Origin: Methylotenera sp.
GTDB lineage: Bacteria; Pseudomonadota; Gammaproteobacteria; Burkholderiales; Methylophilaceae
Direction: 5' to 3'
Length of the DNA stretch: 64,000 nt
Assembly: GCA_013141075.1 (NCBI GenBank)
Contig: JABFRQ010000002.1
Location: 62,001-126,000 of the forward strand
Shown one piece after another: positions 38,800 to 48,327 of the stretch (the stretch's first letter is position 1; each line of letters starts with the position of its first letter). A model generated the notes under the pieces. The model was not told the origin of the DNA. It made no database searches and saw only the letters and a program-made list of their open reading frames with translations. Made by a program: the position numbers and the translations under genes.

Positions 38800-39199
38800 A
38801 AATTTTAAAAACAACTATAAAATACAGCTCTGCTAAATTGCAGAGCGCGAATAATACCACTAAGCAATTGAGTTTGCTAGCTTTTGCCTTCACATAATTC
38901 ACGATTTCATTAACGCGATAACGGCTTGAATAGTTGTATTAAAGCCACTAAGCTAAACGTAGTTGGCGCGTTAATTCAAAGCATCTCTCACGTACGCGCG
39001 CATTCATTCGTTAAAGTACTGCCCTGCAAGCCAATACCAGAGCGCCTTGCAGGGCATATAATTGAGTAATGAATCATTCTAAGCAATTATTTGACTTGTA
39101 GCGCTCATGCGTTTGCCATCTAAAAGGATGGCTAGCCAATCAACATCTACACATTGGCTATGCTAAAATACGCACATTCAAAATTCGATTAGAAAACTC
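38800..39199. other. Noncoding interval between rpsB and map
   Basis: This divergent intergenic stretch has no gene I can support. It holds a GCTCTGC/GCAGAGC hairpin at 38827-38846, a family A palindromic repeat at 39020, and presumably the promoters of rpsB and map, which I could not place with confidence. Confidence 0.5.
39020..39056. repeat. Palindromic repeat, family A, copy 3
   Basis: TGCCCTGCAAG pairs with CTTGCAGGGCA; the loop is CCAATACCAGAGCGC, unlike the GCATGGATA loop of copies 2, 4 and 5. Confidence 0.7.
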
Positions 39200-39997
39200 A
39201 TGGCAATCACCATTAAAAACCAGCAAGATATTGAAAAAATGCGCATCGCAGGAAAATTAGCTTCTGAGGTGCTGGATTTTATTACACCATATGTGGTGCA
39301 TGGGGTGACTACAGATGCTTTAGATAAGCTTTGTCATGACTATATTGTGAATGTACAACAGGCGATTCCTGCACCGCTTAACTACGCGCCAGATGGTCAT
39401 AAGCCTTATCCTAAGTCAATTTGCACCTCAATCAACCAGCAAATTTGTCACGGCGTGCCTAGCGATAAAATGTTGAAAAATGGCGATATTGTCAATATAG
39501 ATATTACCGTAATTAAAGATGGTTACCATGGCGATACCAGCCGCATGTTTTATGTGGGTGAAGTCACTAATCAAGCCAAGCGTTTGTGTGAAATTACGTA
39601 TCAAGCAATGTGGCTTGGCATCAACAAAGTAAAGGCTGGCGCCACCTTGGGCGATATTGGCCATACTATTCAAACCTTTGCTGAAAAAAGCGGCTATAGC
39701 GTGGTGCGTGAATTCTGCGGGCATGGCATTGGCAAAGTGTTTCATGAAGATCCGCAAGTGTTGCATTACGGCAAAGCAGGCGCAGGCTTGGTGCTTAAAG
39801 CGGGCATGATGTTCACCATAGAACCTATGATAAACGCAGGTAAGCGCGATATTAAACAAATGCCTGATGGCTGGACAATTGTCACCAAAGACCGCAGTTT
39901 ATCTGCCCAGTGGGAACACACCATTTTAGTCACAGAAACTGGCTATGAAGTAATGACCTTATCTAGCGGGTCGCCAGCAACACCCTCTTTTGTTTAA
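39200..39997 (+). CDS. map: Methionine aminopeptidase, type I
   Basis: 265 residues. Metal ligands are in IVNIDITVIKDGYHGDTSRM, VVREFCGHGIGKVFHED, MFTIEPMI and WEHTILVTETG. It removes the initiator methionine. It is divergent from rpsB, as in E. coli, and five bases before glnD. Confidence 0.96.
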   Translation: MAITIKNQQDIEKMRIAGKLASEVLDFITPYVVHGVTTDALDKLCHDYIVNVQQAIPAPLNYAPDGHKPYPKSICTSINQQICHGVPSDKMLKNGDIVNIDITVIKDGYHGDTSRMFYVGEVTNQAKRLCEITYQAMWLGINKVKAGATLGDIGHTIQTFAEKSGYSVVREFCGHGIGKVFHEDPQVLHYGKAGAGLVLKAGMMFTIEPMINAGKRDIKQMPDGWTIVTKDRSLSAQWEHTILVTETGYEVMTLSSGSPATPSFV

Positions 39998-40002
39998 GAT
40001 TG

Positions 40003-42627
40003 ATGTCGCCTTCAGGCAATGAAAATGTTGTAAATCTCGCCGATAAAGCCAGCGTTGTAGCTTGGCGGCAACAGCTTAAAACTGGCTTTGCTAATTTAAA
40101 AGCAGATTTTTCGCAAAAACCCAGCGCATCCCGTTTATTTAAACAGCATTGCAAGCTAATTGATAGTTTACTGAGTGCAGTTTGGGCAGAAACTAACATT
40201 GATACGCACTGCTGTCTAATTGCCGTTGGCGGCTATGGGCGTGGCGAGCTTTACCCGCATTCTGATATAGATTTACTGATTTTAATGCCCGAAAATGCTT
40301 CTGAAAGCATAAGCGGCAACGTTGAGGCTTTAATTGGCTTGCTGTGGGACATTGGCTTGAATGTTGGCAATAGCGTGCGCACCTTAAGCGAATGTATTAT
40401 TGAAGCCAAAAAAGACCTCACCGTACAAACCAACCTCATGGAGTCGCGCTTTTTAACGGGCGATGCCACGCTTTACCAACAGTTTTTAAGTGATATAGAT
40501 AACACACTGGCAGACCCAGCCATAAAACTCAAGTTTTACAATTCAAAACTCAAAGAACAAAATAATCGCCACGCAAAATTTAACGACACCGCTTATAACC
40601 TAGAACCCAACATTAAAGAAAGCCCTGGTAGCCTGCGCGATTTACACCAAATTACGTGGATTACGCAAAGTTTGAACATGGCAAGCGCAAGGCAAGCAGC
40701 CAACACTTGGGCGCAACTCACAAAACTCAATATCATTAGCCCGCTTGAAGCGCGGCAGATTCAGCAGCATCAACAAAACTTACAACTTTTGCGCATACGG
40801 CTACATTTTTTAAGTAATCGTCGTGAAGACCGCTTGCTGTTTGATTTTCAAAACGAGCTGGCTGCAGATTTAGGCTTTGTGAACACGCCACGCAAGCGTG
40901 CCAGCGAGCAGCTCATGCAAAACTATTACCGTAGCGTTAAGTTTGTGCGGTTAATGAATGAAATTTTACTAAAGTCATTGCAACAGTTGGTTTCGCCCAC
41001 CGCGCCAATCATTAAGCCAATCAACGACCATTTTGAAGCACATAATCAACTTCTAGAAGCCAAAACAGCAGGCTTATTGCAGCAACACCCTTCTGCCATT
41101 TTAGAAGCGTTTTTATTGCTGCAACAACACCCCGAACTCACAGGCATGGGCGCGACTTTATTGCGTAATTTGCAGCGCGTTAAAAACTTGGTGAATCGTG
41201 ATTTTAGGCAAAATGCACACAATAAAAAACTGTTTATTACGATATTATCGCAACCCAATGGTGTGAATCATGCCTTGCGCGCCATGAATCGTTACGGCAT
41301 TTTAGGCTGCTACATTCCTGCGTTTGGCAAAATTATTGGGCAAATGCAGCATGATTTATTTCACGTGTACACGGTGGATGAGCATATTCTTAACGTGTTG
41401 GCCAATTTACGCCGCTTTGCCAAGCCCGAGTTAAAACATGAGTTTCCGCTTTGTAGCCTGCTGTTTACCGCGTTTGATGCTCCGCATTTATTGTATTTGG
41501 CGGCTTTATTCCACGACATTGCCAAAGGTCGTGGCGGTGATCACTCTACGCTTGGCACGGTAGATGCAATACGATTTTGCAAACTACACAGCTTACCAAA
41601 AGCAGATGGCGCGCTTGTTGCATGGCTGGTATCAGCGCATTTGCAAATGTCATCCACCGCGCAAAAATCAGATTTATCTGACCCTAGCGTGATTGAAAAT
41701 TTTGCAAACTTTGTCAAAAATGAACGTAGGCTCACCGCGTTATATTTACTCACGGTGGCCGATATTCGCGGCACCAGCCCTGCCGTGTGGAATGCTTGGA
41801 AAGCACGCCTACTAGAAAGTTTATTCAACGCCACTAAACACGCACTGGCAAACCAAGCCCTATATGCACAACAAGCTATCGCCACCCGTAAGCTAGAAGC
41901 AGCTGAGAGGCTCAATAAATACGGTTTAAGCGCGCACTCTTACGAGCAGTTGTGGGAACAATTTGGCGTTAATTATTTTATTCGCCATGAATCTGACGAA
42001 ATTGCTTGGCACAGCCGCCTGCTTACGCCGCATTTGAATACACCTAAGCCAATCGTACGTGCGCGCTTAAGCCCAAGTGGCGATGGTATTCAGGTGATGA
42101 TTTATGCCAAAGACCAAAATGATTTGTTTGCGCGCATCTGTAACTTTTTTGACCGCATGCGTTACGACATTGTGGAAGCAAAAATTTACACTACAGACCA
42201 TGACTATGCGCTGGATAGCTTTGTTGTTTTAGATCAATCAGGTAAGTCGGTAAGTTACAGTGGTTTATTAAAATTTATTGAGGGTGAGCTCACACAAAAA
42301 CTAGATGAAAGCACCACGCTAGAAGCGCCTTTACAAGGCCGTATTAGCCGCCAAGTGAAACACATGCCGATTGAAACGAAAGTTAGCGTCACCACAGAGG
42401 TAGACAATAATAATCACAAACTAGAGATTGTTGCTAATGACCGCCCAGGGCTGCTTGCCACGCTGGCGCATACTTTTTTATTGTTAGAAATTGAGTTGCA
42501 CAACGCAAAAATTAACACTTTGGGAAATCGCGCAGAAGATAGCTTTTTAATCTCTGCCCAAAAAGGCCAAAAACTAGGTGCAGAGCGCGTAGCCGCGCTT
42601 CAAGAAGCGCTTGTTACTGGCATTTAA
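40003..42627 (+). CDS. glnD: Bifunctional uridylyltransferase/uridylyl-removing enzyme GlnD
   Basis: 874 residues from ATG at 40003. The nucleotidyltransferase site GGYGRGELYPHSDIDLLI lies near residue 73, the HD domain with LAALFHDIAKGRGGDHS near 500, and two ACT domains at about 680-760 and 800-870 (EIVANDRPGLLATLAHTF). It uridylylates PII proteins in response to glutamine and so controls nitrogen assimilation, relevant to the nitrate reductase at the right end. Confidence 0.96.
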   Translation: MSPSGNENVVNLADKASVVAWRQQLKTGFANLKADFSQKPSASRLFKQHCKLIDSLLSAVWAETNIDTHCCLIAVGGYGRGELYPHSDIDLLILMPENASESISGNVEALIGLLWDIGLNVGNSVRTLSECIIEAKKDLTVQTNLMESRFLTGDATLYQQFLSDIDNTLADPAIKLKFYNSKLKEQNNRHAKFNDTAYNLEPNIKESPGSLRDLHQITWITQSLNMASARQAANTWAQLTKLNIISPLEARQIQQHQQNLQLLRIRLHFLSNRREDRLLFDFQNELAADLGFVNTPRKRASEQLMQNYYRSVKFVRLMNEILLKSLQQLVSPTAPIIKPINDHFEAHNQLLEAKTAGLLQQHPSAILEAFLLLQQHPELTGMGATLLRNLQRVKNLVNRDFRQNAHNKKLFITILSQPNGVNHALRAMNRYGILGCYIPAFGKIIGQMQHDLFHVYTVDEHILNVLANLRRFAKPELKHEFPLCSLLFTAFDAPHLLYLAALFHDIAKGRGGDHSTLGTVDAIRFCKLHSLPKADGALVAWLVSAHLQMSSTAQKSDLSDPSVIENFANFVKNERRLTALYLLTVADIRGTSPAVWNAWKARLLESLFNATKHALANQALYAQQAIATRKLEAAERLNKYGLSAHSYEQLWEQFGVNYFIRHESDEIAWHSRLLTPHLNTPKPIVRARLSPSGDGIQVMIYAKDQNDLFARICNFFDRMRYDIVEAKIYTTDHDYALDSFVVLDQSGKSVSYSGLLKFIEGELTQKLDESTTLEAPLQGRISRQVKHMPIETKVSVTTEVDNNNHKLEIVANDRPGLLATLAHTFLLLEIELHNAKINTLGNRAEDSFLISAQKGQKLGAERVAALQEALVTGI

Positions 42628-42649
42628 AGCTAAATCACTTAAAGCAAAA

Positions 42650-42925
42650 TCAACCAAATTGATAATGCTTGCGTAACGCTTTTTTAACGTGCCAAGTGCA
42701 CGATAATCCTGCTGGAAACGTCACTAAATCTCCCGCACCAAAACTCACCGCAGCGCCACCATCATTAGGTGTAACGGTCACTTCGCCTTCTAAAATATAA
42801 GCGATTTCTTGCGAACTATAGCTCCACGGGAATTCTGACACTTCTTTAGACCATGTTGACCAACGCGTAACGCCAAGCACTGCTAATTTTTCTGCTGTGG
42901 GTTTTTCTACAATAATTTTGCTCAT
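42650..42925 (-). CDS. Small EutQ-like cupin
   Basis: 91 residues with a single cupin barrel of the DUF861 type: WSTWSKEVSEFPWSYSSQEI, AYILEGEVTVTPNDGG, FGAGDLVTFPAGLSCTWHV. GGAG lies before the ATG. It resembles the gene at 43034 along its whole length (tandem duplicates). Its ligand and function are unknown; such cupins often bind small polar molecules or metals. Confidence 0.75.
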   Translation of the reverse strand: MSKIIVEKPTAEKLAVLGVTRWSTWSKEVSEFPWSYSSQEIAYILEGEVTVTPNDGGAAVSFGAGDLVTFPAGLSCTWHVKKALRKHYQFG

Positions 42926-42971
42926 GTCAATACTCCTTTAGTACTCCTCTAGCATTCCTTCAGCCAAAAAC

Positions 42972-43008
42972 AAATAGGCCTTGAGAATTTACATTCTCAA
43001 GGCCTATT
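42972..43008. terminator. Strong bidirectional hairpin between the two cupin genes
   Basis: ATAGGCCTTGAGAAT pairs perfectly with ATTCTCAAGGCCTAT around TTAC. On the minus strand it is followed by TTGTTTTTGG, so it can terminate the upstream cupin. Confidence 0.75.
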
Positions 43009-43033
43009 GTATGCTTAACGCTTAAATTTGCAA

Positions 43034-43312
43034 TTATGAGTGCTTGTAATGCTTTTTAAGTTGTTTTGTTACTTCCCAGTTTGATTTCAAACCTTTAGGA
43101 AACACAACAAAGTCACCTGCTTTAACTACTACGGTTTCGCCGCCCACTGGCGTAACGTGAATTTCGCCTTCAAGCAAGTATGCACTTTCAGTTGCTGAAT
43201 CAAAGTTAAGTGGGAATTTTGATGGTGCGCAATCCCAAATAGACCAGCTAGCAACACCTAGTGACTTTAGTTTTTCTTCTGACGGGTTATGGTCAATAAT
43301 AATTTGGGTCAT
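43034..43312 (-). CDS. Small EutQ-like cupin, paralogue
   Basis: 92 residues from ATG at 43312, chosen because AGGA lies seven bases upstream; a TTG at 43327 would be inside the leader. ASWSIWDCAPSKFPLNFDS, AYLLEGEIHVTPVGGE and VKAGDFVVFPKGLKSNWEV align with the neighbouring cupin. Function unknown. Confidence 0.75.
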   Translation of the reverse strand: MTQIIIDHNPSEEKLKSLGVASWSIWDCAPSKFPLNFDSATESAYLLEGEIHVTPVGGETVVVKAGDFVVFPKGLKSNWEVTKQLKKHYKHS

Positions 43313-43389
43313 ATTTAATCCTAACAATAATGTGAAAAATAATCATGCTTAAAAACAAATGCCGCTTATTTAAAGCGGCATAAAATTCT

Positions 43390-43479
43390 TGGCGGAAGAG
43401 GTGAGATTCGAACTCACGGTGGGCTCGCACCCACGACAGTTTTCAAGACTGTAGCATTAAACCGCTCTGCCACTCTTCC
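43390..43479 (-). tRNA. tRNA-Ser (anticodon UGA)
   Basis: On the minus strand the acceptor stem GGAAGAG pairs with CTCTTCC, followed by G and an encoded CCA. The anticodon loop reads CTTGAAA, giving UGA, and there is a long variable arm (TCGTGGGTGCGAGCCCACC region) as in class II tRNA. TTCGAATC is the T loop. Confidence 0.95.
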
Positions 43480-43510
43480 TACTCATTCGTATCAATTTCA
43501 ACGAAGCGGC

Positions 43511-43516
43511 ATTATA
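43511..43516 (-). promoter_or_regulatory. Minus 10 box of the tRNA-Ser promoter
   Basis: TATAAT on the minus strand, 31 bases before the tRNA 5' end. No clear minus 35 box is seen upstream, inside the end of the def gene. Confidence 0.45.
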
Positions 43517-43524
43517 GCAAAGAA

Positions 43525-44073
43525 TTAGTCGTCTTGAACATCCTGATTTGGAAAAAATATGTCGGTATAACCAAAATCTTTTAAATTTTCAATGCGCATT
43601 GGGTACAAAACGCCATCCAAATGATCACACTCATGTTGCACCACACGTGCGTGGAAGCCACTTACTAGTCTATCAATGGCATTACCATATTGGTCAAAGC
43701 CTGCATAATGCAAACGCACGTAGCGCGGCACAATGCCACGCATGCCTGGCACAGATAAGCAGCCTTCCCAGCCTTCCTCCATCTCATCACCTACTGGCGT
43801 GATGACGGGGTTAATGAGTACGGTGTAAGGTACTGCGTCAGCATCTGGATAGCGAGGATTTTTGGTATCGTCTGTTGCTTTCTGGCCAAAAATTACCACT
43901 CGTATGCTCTCGCCTATCTGCGGCGCAGCAATGCCAGCGCCATTCATCGCCAACATCGTGTCTTCTAAATCGCTTATTAGCGCATGTAGCTCAGGCGTAT
44001 TAAATTGCTCAACAGGTGCCGCTTTTAATAATAAACATGGTTCGCCCATGCGTAAAACAGACTTTATCGTCAT
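43525..44073 (-). CDS. def: Peptide deformylase
   Basis: 182 residues. All three motifs are intact: [10 protein letters not shown] (GxGxAAxQ form), EGCLSVPG and HECDHLDG. It removes formyl from nascent chains. It is not next to fmt but overlaps the phosphorylase gene by four bases, so it may be a second deformylase gene; the window cannot tell. Confidence 0.93.
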   Translation of the reverse strand: MTIKSVLRMGEPCLLLKAAPVEQFNTPELHALISDLEDTMLAMNGAGIAAPQIGESIRVVIFGQKATDDTKNPRYPDADAVPYTVLINPVITPVGDEMEEGWEGCLSVPGMRGIVPRYVRLHYAGFDQYGNAIDRLVSGFHARVVQHECDHLDGVLYPMRIENLKDFGYTDIFFPNQDVQDD

Positions 44074-44855
44074 GCTGTGCTCGCTTCAGAATGACTTGCA
44101 TTTAGTTTGCAAAGGCCATTTTGCTCTACTAATGCAGCAATGATATTGCGTACGCGCACCATCGATTTATTTAAATTATCTACCAGTTCTTCATATTGAA
44201 TGCTGTGTAAGCTGTCGCCACGCCCTGCCGCATAGTTGGCAATTGGGCAAATGGCGGCATAACTAATGCCTAACTCACGCGCCAGTGCGGCTTCAGGCAT
44301 GCCCGTCATGCCTACCATGGTCGCCCCATCACGCTCTAGACGATTGATTTCTGCGGCCGTTTCTAAACGCGGCCCTTGCGTTGCAGCGTAAACACCATGA
44401 TTCACTAATGATTCACCAATACTTAAAGCGGCCTGCTCCCAATTGTTACGCATGATTGCGCAATATGGCTCAGTAAAATCAATATGCTTGACTGGTAAAT
44501 CTATACCATCAAAAAAAGTGTTTTTGCGCCCATTCGTGTAATCAATAATTTGGTGCGGCATCGCTATTACACCAGGCGCCAGCTCTGCATGAATGCCACC
44601 AACAGTAGCTACTGCGGCAATTTCTGTAACGCCTTGCAAGTGTAAGGCAGCAATATTGGCGCGATAGTTTACCTCGTGCGGCGGAATCGTATGCCCATTG
44701 CCGTGGCGCGCTAGAAATATCACTTCACGGCCATCAATTTCACCAAAAATAAGCGGCTGAGACGGCTCACCATAAGGCGTGCGTACGATTAAACGCCGCG
44801 TAATTTCTAGGTTATCCAATTGCGTTAAACCTGTGCCACCAATAATTGCTAACAT
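44070..44855 (-). CDS. mtnP: S-methyl-5'-thioinosine/5'-thioadenosine phosphorylase
   Basis: 261 residues of the PNP/MTAP family. [15 protein letters not shown] at the start, [20 protein letters not shown] near residue 52, [17 protein letters not shown] and [13 protein letters not shown] near 190. It splits methylthio-nucleosides formed by polyamine or SAM metabolism. Family members of this form in Pseudomonas use methylthioinosine; which substrate applies here is uncertain. Confidence 0.85.
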   Translation of the reverse strand: MLAIIGGTGLTQLDNLEITRRLIVRTPYGEPSQPLIFGEIDGREVIFLARHGNGHTIPPHEVNYRANIAALHLQGVTEIAAVATVGGIHAELAPGVIAMPHQIIDYTNGRKNTFFDGIDLPVKHIDFTEPYCAIMRNNWEQAALSIGESLVNHGVYAATQGPRLETAAEINRLERDGATMVGMTGMPEAALARELGISYAAICPIANYAAGRGDSLHSIQYEELVDNLNKSMVRVRNIIAALVEQNGLCKLNASHSEASTA

Positions 44856-45005
44856 AAATTACTTTCAAAACTGATTGATGTTTCATTCTAACAAACCTAA
44901 GCTTGAGTTCCTATGTTTGATCTGAAGTATTTTAGTGCTTTTAAACTTCACATTTTTGATGGTTTAGTCAAAATAATTGCGCCCATTTTATGGCATACTC
45001 ACGCC

Positions 45006-45902
45006 ATGACTAATACGCACACTATTGGCACGCAAGCGATAGAGGCAAGCTTACAATTGGCGAATAGCCATTATGAAAACTTCCCTGTCGCCTCGGTGCT
45101 TATGCCCAAGCATTTACGTGCGCCTATCGCTTTAATATACAGCTTTGCGCGTCAGGCCGATGACTTTGCAGATGAAGGCGACTTAACAGTTGAGCAGCGT
45201 TTAAGCTTGCTAAACGGTTTTAAAGATGAATTAGATTTACTCCACGCTTACATTAAACCAAAAAGCACTTTTTTTGCCACTTTGGGCGAGATGATTAAAG
45301 CCAAAAAACTTCCTTTTGCACCGTTTTATGACTTACTTAACGCCTTTAGCCAAGATGTCACAAAGACGCGCTATGCCAATTACAACGAGGTGCTAGATTA
45401 CTGCACGCGCTCTGCCAACCCAGTGGGCAGGCTGATGTTGCATTTATACGAGCAAGCCAGCCCTAGCAACATTCAATTTTCTGATAACATTTGCAGTGCG
45501 TTACAAATTATCAATTTTTTGCAAGATATAGCCATAGATTTTAAAAAAAATGACGGCAAACAGCGCATTTATATGTGCCAAGATGAGCTAGCAAAATTCA
45601 GCATTACTGAGCTACAAATTCAAGATTATGTAGATGGCGCAAAAACGATAGATATAAATTGGCAACAATTTATGCAGTTTAATTTAAACCGCGTGAGCGC
45701 CTTAATGCAAGCTGGTAAGCCGCTTGGGCGCATTCTAACTGGGCGCATAGGTTTTGAAATGCGCATGATAATTGCGGGTGGCGAGCAAATTATTCATAAA
45801 ATACATAAAGTAAATGGTGATATTTTTAAGCACAGACCTACTTTAAATATAATTGATTGGCTGGTGATATTATTAAAAGCGCTGTTCAGGGGGTTAAAAT
45901 AA
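45006..45902 (+). CDS. hpnC: Squalene synthase HpnC
   Basis: 298 residues from the ATG at 45006. An upstream start at 44913 adds 31 residues not expected in the family. SFARQADDFADEGD is the first Asp-rich motif and INFLQDIAIDFKKNDGKQRI the second. In the three-enzyme route HpnC converts hydroxysqualene precursors: HpnD makes presqualene diphosphate, HpnC hydroxysqualene and HpnE squalene. It is followed by hpnD after four bases. Confidence 0.88.
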   Translation: MTNTHTIGTQAIEASLQLANSHYENFPVASVLMPKHLRAPIALIYSFARQADDFADEGDLTVEQRLSLLNGFKDELDLLHAYIKPKSTFFATLGEMIKAKKLPFAPFYDLLNAFSQDVTKTRYANYNEVLDYCTRSANPVGRLMLHLYEQASPSNIQFSDNICSALQIINFLQDIAIDFKKNDGKQRIYMCQDELAKFSITELQIQDYVDGAKTIDINWQQFMQFNLNRVSALMQAGKPLGRILTGRIGFEMRMIIAGGEQIIHKIHKVNGDIFKHRPTLNIIDWLVILLKALFRGLK

Positions 45903-45906
45903 ACAC

Positions 45907-46746
45907 ATGACCCCAAAACAATATTGCATAGAAAAAACTGCAAAAAGCGGCTCAAGCTTTACTGGTAGCTTTGTATTTTTGAGCGCGCAAAAACGCGAGG
46001 CGATGACTGCGCTCTACGCGTTTTGCCGTGAAGTGGACGATATTGTAGATGAAATCTCCGACTTATCTGTAGCGCAAACCAAGTTAAATTGGTGGCGAGG
46101 TGAAATTGAAAATCTGTATCAAAATAAGCCGCAACATCCTGTTTCTAAAGCGCTATTGCAACCGATTAAAACTTATCAATTAGATGCTGAACATTTCATT
46201 GAAATTATTGACGGCATGGAGATGGATTTAAAATTCAATCGTTATGAAGATTTTAAACAGTTGCAACTATATTGCTACCGCGTAGCGAGCGTGGTTGGGC
46301 TATTGTCGGCGCAAATATTGGGCTTTAACAATCGTAAAACATTAAAATACGCACACGATTTAGGCATGGCGTTTCAACTCACCAACATTACGCGCGATGT
46401 AGGAGAAGATGCCCGCAGAGGACGTATTTACTTGCCGCTAGACGAATTAGCCAAGTTTAATGTTACCGAAGATGATATTCTGCACAGCCGTGAATCAGAC
46501 GCGGTGAAACAATTGTTAGACTATCAAATAGAGCGCGCAGAAAGCTACTATGATCGCGCGCTAAATGAATTACCCGCAGAAGACCGCAAAAGCCAGCGCG
46601 TAGGCTTGATGATGGCGGCGATTTACCGTACATTATTACGTGAAATTAAGTTAGACGGCGCACAAAAAGTGTTGAATTCACGCACATCGCTAGGCACACT
46701 TCGTAAGCTTTATTTAGCTTTACAAGTGTGGGTTAAAACATTTTGA
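45907..46746 (+). CDS. hpnD: Presqualene diphosphate synthase HpnD
   Basis: 279 residues. YAFCREVDDIVDEISD and LTNITRDVGEDARRGRIYLP are the two Asp-rich motifs. It condenses two farnesyl diphosphates. Close to phytoene synthases, but the hpnC/hpnE neighbours fix the call. Confidence 0.9.
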   Translation: MTPKQYCIEKTAKSGSSFTGSFVFLSAQKREAMTALYAFCREVDDIVDEISDLSVAQTKLNWWRGEIENLYQNKPQHPVSKALLQPIKTYQLDAEHFIEIIDGMEMDLKFNRYEDFKQLQLYCYRVASVVGLLSAQILGFNNRKTLKYAHDLGMAFQLTNITRDVGEDARRGRIYLPLDELAKFNVTEDDILHSRESDAVKQLLDYQIERAESYYDRALNELPAEDRKSQRVGLMMAAIYRTLLREIKLDGAQKVLNSRTSLGTLRKLYLALQVWVKTF

Positions 46747-46785
46747 GCATCAAACTGGGGTTCACGTTTTAAAGGTAAATAGTCA

Positions 46786-48108
46786 ATGAGTAAACCCCAT
46801 ATTGCCATTATTGGCGGTGGCTGTGCTGGCTTAAGTGCGGCCGCTACGCTGGTAGAGCGCGGTTATCAAGTCACCCTATTTGAAGCAAGCGCACAGCTAG
46901 GTGGGCGGGCACGCACAGTGCTAGTAGAAAACAATAGTCTCATGCATTTGCTTGATAACGGGCAGCATATTTTATTGGGCGCTTATCGCGAAACGCTGGC
47001 ACTATTGCGCAAAGCGGGCGTTGACGAGAACCTAGCATTTATGCGCCTGCCATTGCACATTAACATGCAGGCCGCGCCTACAAAATCTGTATTTTCATTA
47101 AAAGCCGCGCAATCTCTACCCGCCCCGCTTAATATGCTGGTCGGGCTGCTCACATGCAAAGGCTTAAGTTTTTCTGAGCGCTTAGCCGCCATTAAGTTGA
47201 TGGCGCATCTTAAAAATACAGACTACAAACTTGCCAATGACACTGCGCTAGAGCAGTACCTTATTGAAAAAAAACAGACTAAAAAACTCATGCAAATGCT
47301 GTGGGAGCCGCTATGCTTAGCCGCGCTCAACACGCCTATGACCATTGCTAGTACCCAAATATTTTTAAATGTTTTAAAAGATAGTTTTTCTGGCAGCAAA
47401 CAAAATAGTGATTTTTTACTACCTAAGTTAGATTTATCACGAATTATTGCTACGCCGTTAGCGCAATATATACAATCAAAAGGTGGTGAAATAAAACTCA
47501 ATAGACGCGTTCGCAACCTGCAAACTGAAGGCGATGGCTTTAGCTTAGAAACCAAAGATGGCAAAGCCTTTTTTAGCCATGTGATTATTGCCGTGCCGCC
47601 AGCAAGGTTAGATACGCTGGCAGAAGCGCTACCCAAAATGCAAATTGCACTCAAACAAACCCAAACTTACGGCTACCAACCTATTTACACCGTTTATTTG
47701 CAATATCCGCCAGAAACCAAGCTCCCCAGCGTTATTTCTGGGCTTGCTGGCTCGCTTGGGCAATGGATATTTGATAGAGGCCAGCTCTGCGGCCAAAAAG
47801 GCTTAATTGCCGTGGTAGTCAGCGCAACTGGCGCGCATCAATTGCTAAGCCATGACGAACTTGCCTTAACCATTGCCAAAGAACTCAGCCAAATTTATGC
47901 GCAACTAGCCAAGCCGCTATGGCACAAAGTGATTGCCGAAAAGCGTGCCACATTCTCATGCACGCCCAACTTAGCAAGACCCACCAATAAAACAACGCAG
48001 CCAAACTTGTTTTTAGCAGGCGATTACACCTATGCAGACTACCCCGCCACTATAGAAGGCGCGGCTAGAAGTGGGATTGCTTGCGCGGATTTGGTTTGTA
48101 ACTCTTAA
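46786..48108 (+). CDS. hpnE: Hydroxysqualene dehydroxylase HpnE
   Basis: 440 residues of a FAD amine oxidase/desaturase fold. IAIIGGGCAGLSAAATLVER at the N-terminus, GGRARTV, the C-terminal LFLAGDYTYADYPATIEGAA. It reduces hydroxysqualene to squalene. It ends the operon; a squalene cyclase is not in the window. Confidence 0.88.
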   Translation: MSKPHIAIIGGGCAGLSAAATLVERGYQVTLFEASAQLGGRARTVLVENNSLMHLLDNGQHILLGAYRETLALLRKAGVDENLAFMRLPLHINMQAAPTKSVFSLKAAQSLPAPLNMLVGLLTCKGLSFSERLAAIKLMAHLKNTDYKLANDTALEQYLIEKKQTKKLMQMLWEPLCLAALNTPMTIASTQIFLNVLKDSFSGSKQNSDFLLPKLDLSRIIATPLAQYIQSKGGEIKLNRRVRNLQTEGDGFSLETKDGKAFFSHVIIAVPPARLDTLAEALPKMQIALKQTQTYGYQPIYTVYLQYPPETKLPSVISGLAGSLGQWIFDRGQLCGQKGLIAVVVSATGAHQLLSHDELALTIAKELSQIYAQLAKPLWHKVIAEKRATFSCTPNLARPTNKTTQPNLFLAGDYTYADYPATIEGAARSGIACADLVCNS

Positions 48109-48128
48109 GTTTTAATCGTTAAATTAAG

Positions 48129-48167
48129 ATGCTCTGAGAGCCGCATGGATATTGGGCTGCAGAGCAG
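48129..48167. repeat. Palindromic repeat, family A, copy 4
   Basis: TGCTCTGAGAGCC, the shared GCATGGATA loop and GGCTGCAGAGCA form the stem. It lies 20 bases after hpnE. Confidence 0.7.
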
Positions 48168-48191
48168 CATTTACCTTCCATATTGATTGCA

Positions 48192-48231
48192 GTGTGGGCA
48201 ACTTGCTTGCCCACGCGGAGATTTTTATTTT
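48192..48231 (+). terminator. Terminator after hpnE
   Basis: GTGGGCA (48194-48200) pairs with TGCCCAC (48208-48214), followed by ATTTTTATTTT on the plus strand. It ends the hpnCDE operon. Confidence 0.55.
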
Positions 48232-48327
48232 AGATAAATGATGGACAAAAAATTTTCCCCTCCCTACTTGACTGGATTCTTTGGCCAATGCCTCAGAATG
48301 ACGGCATATACTAATATGGGCACAAAG

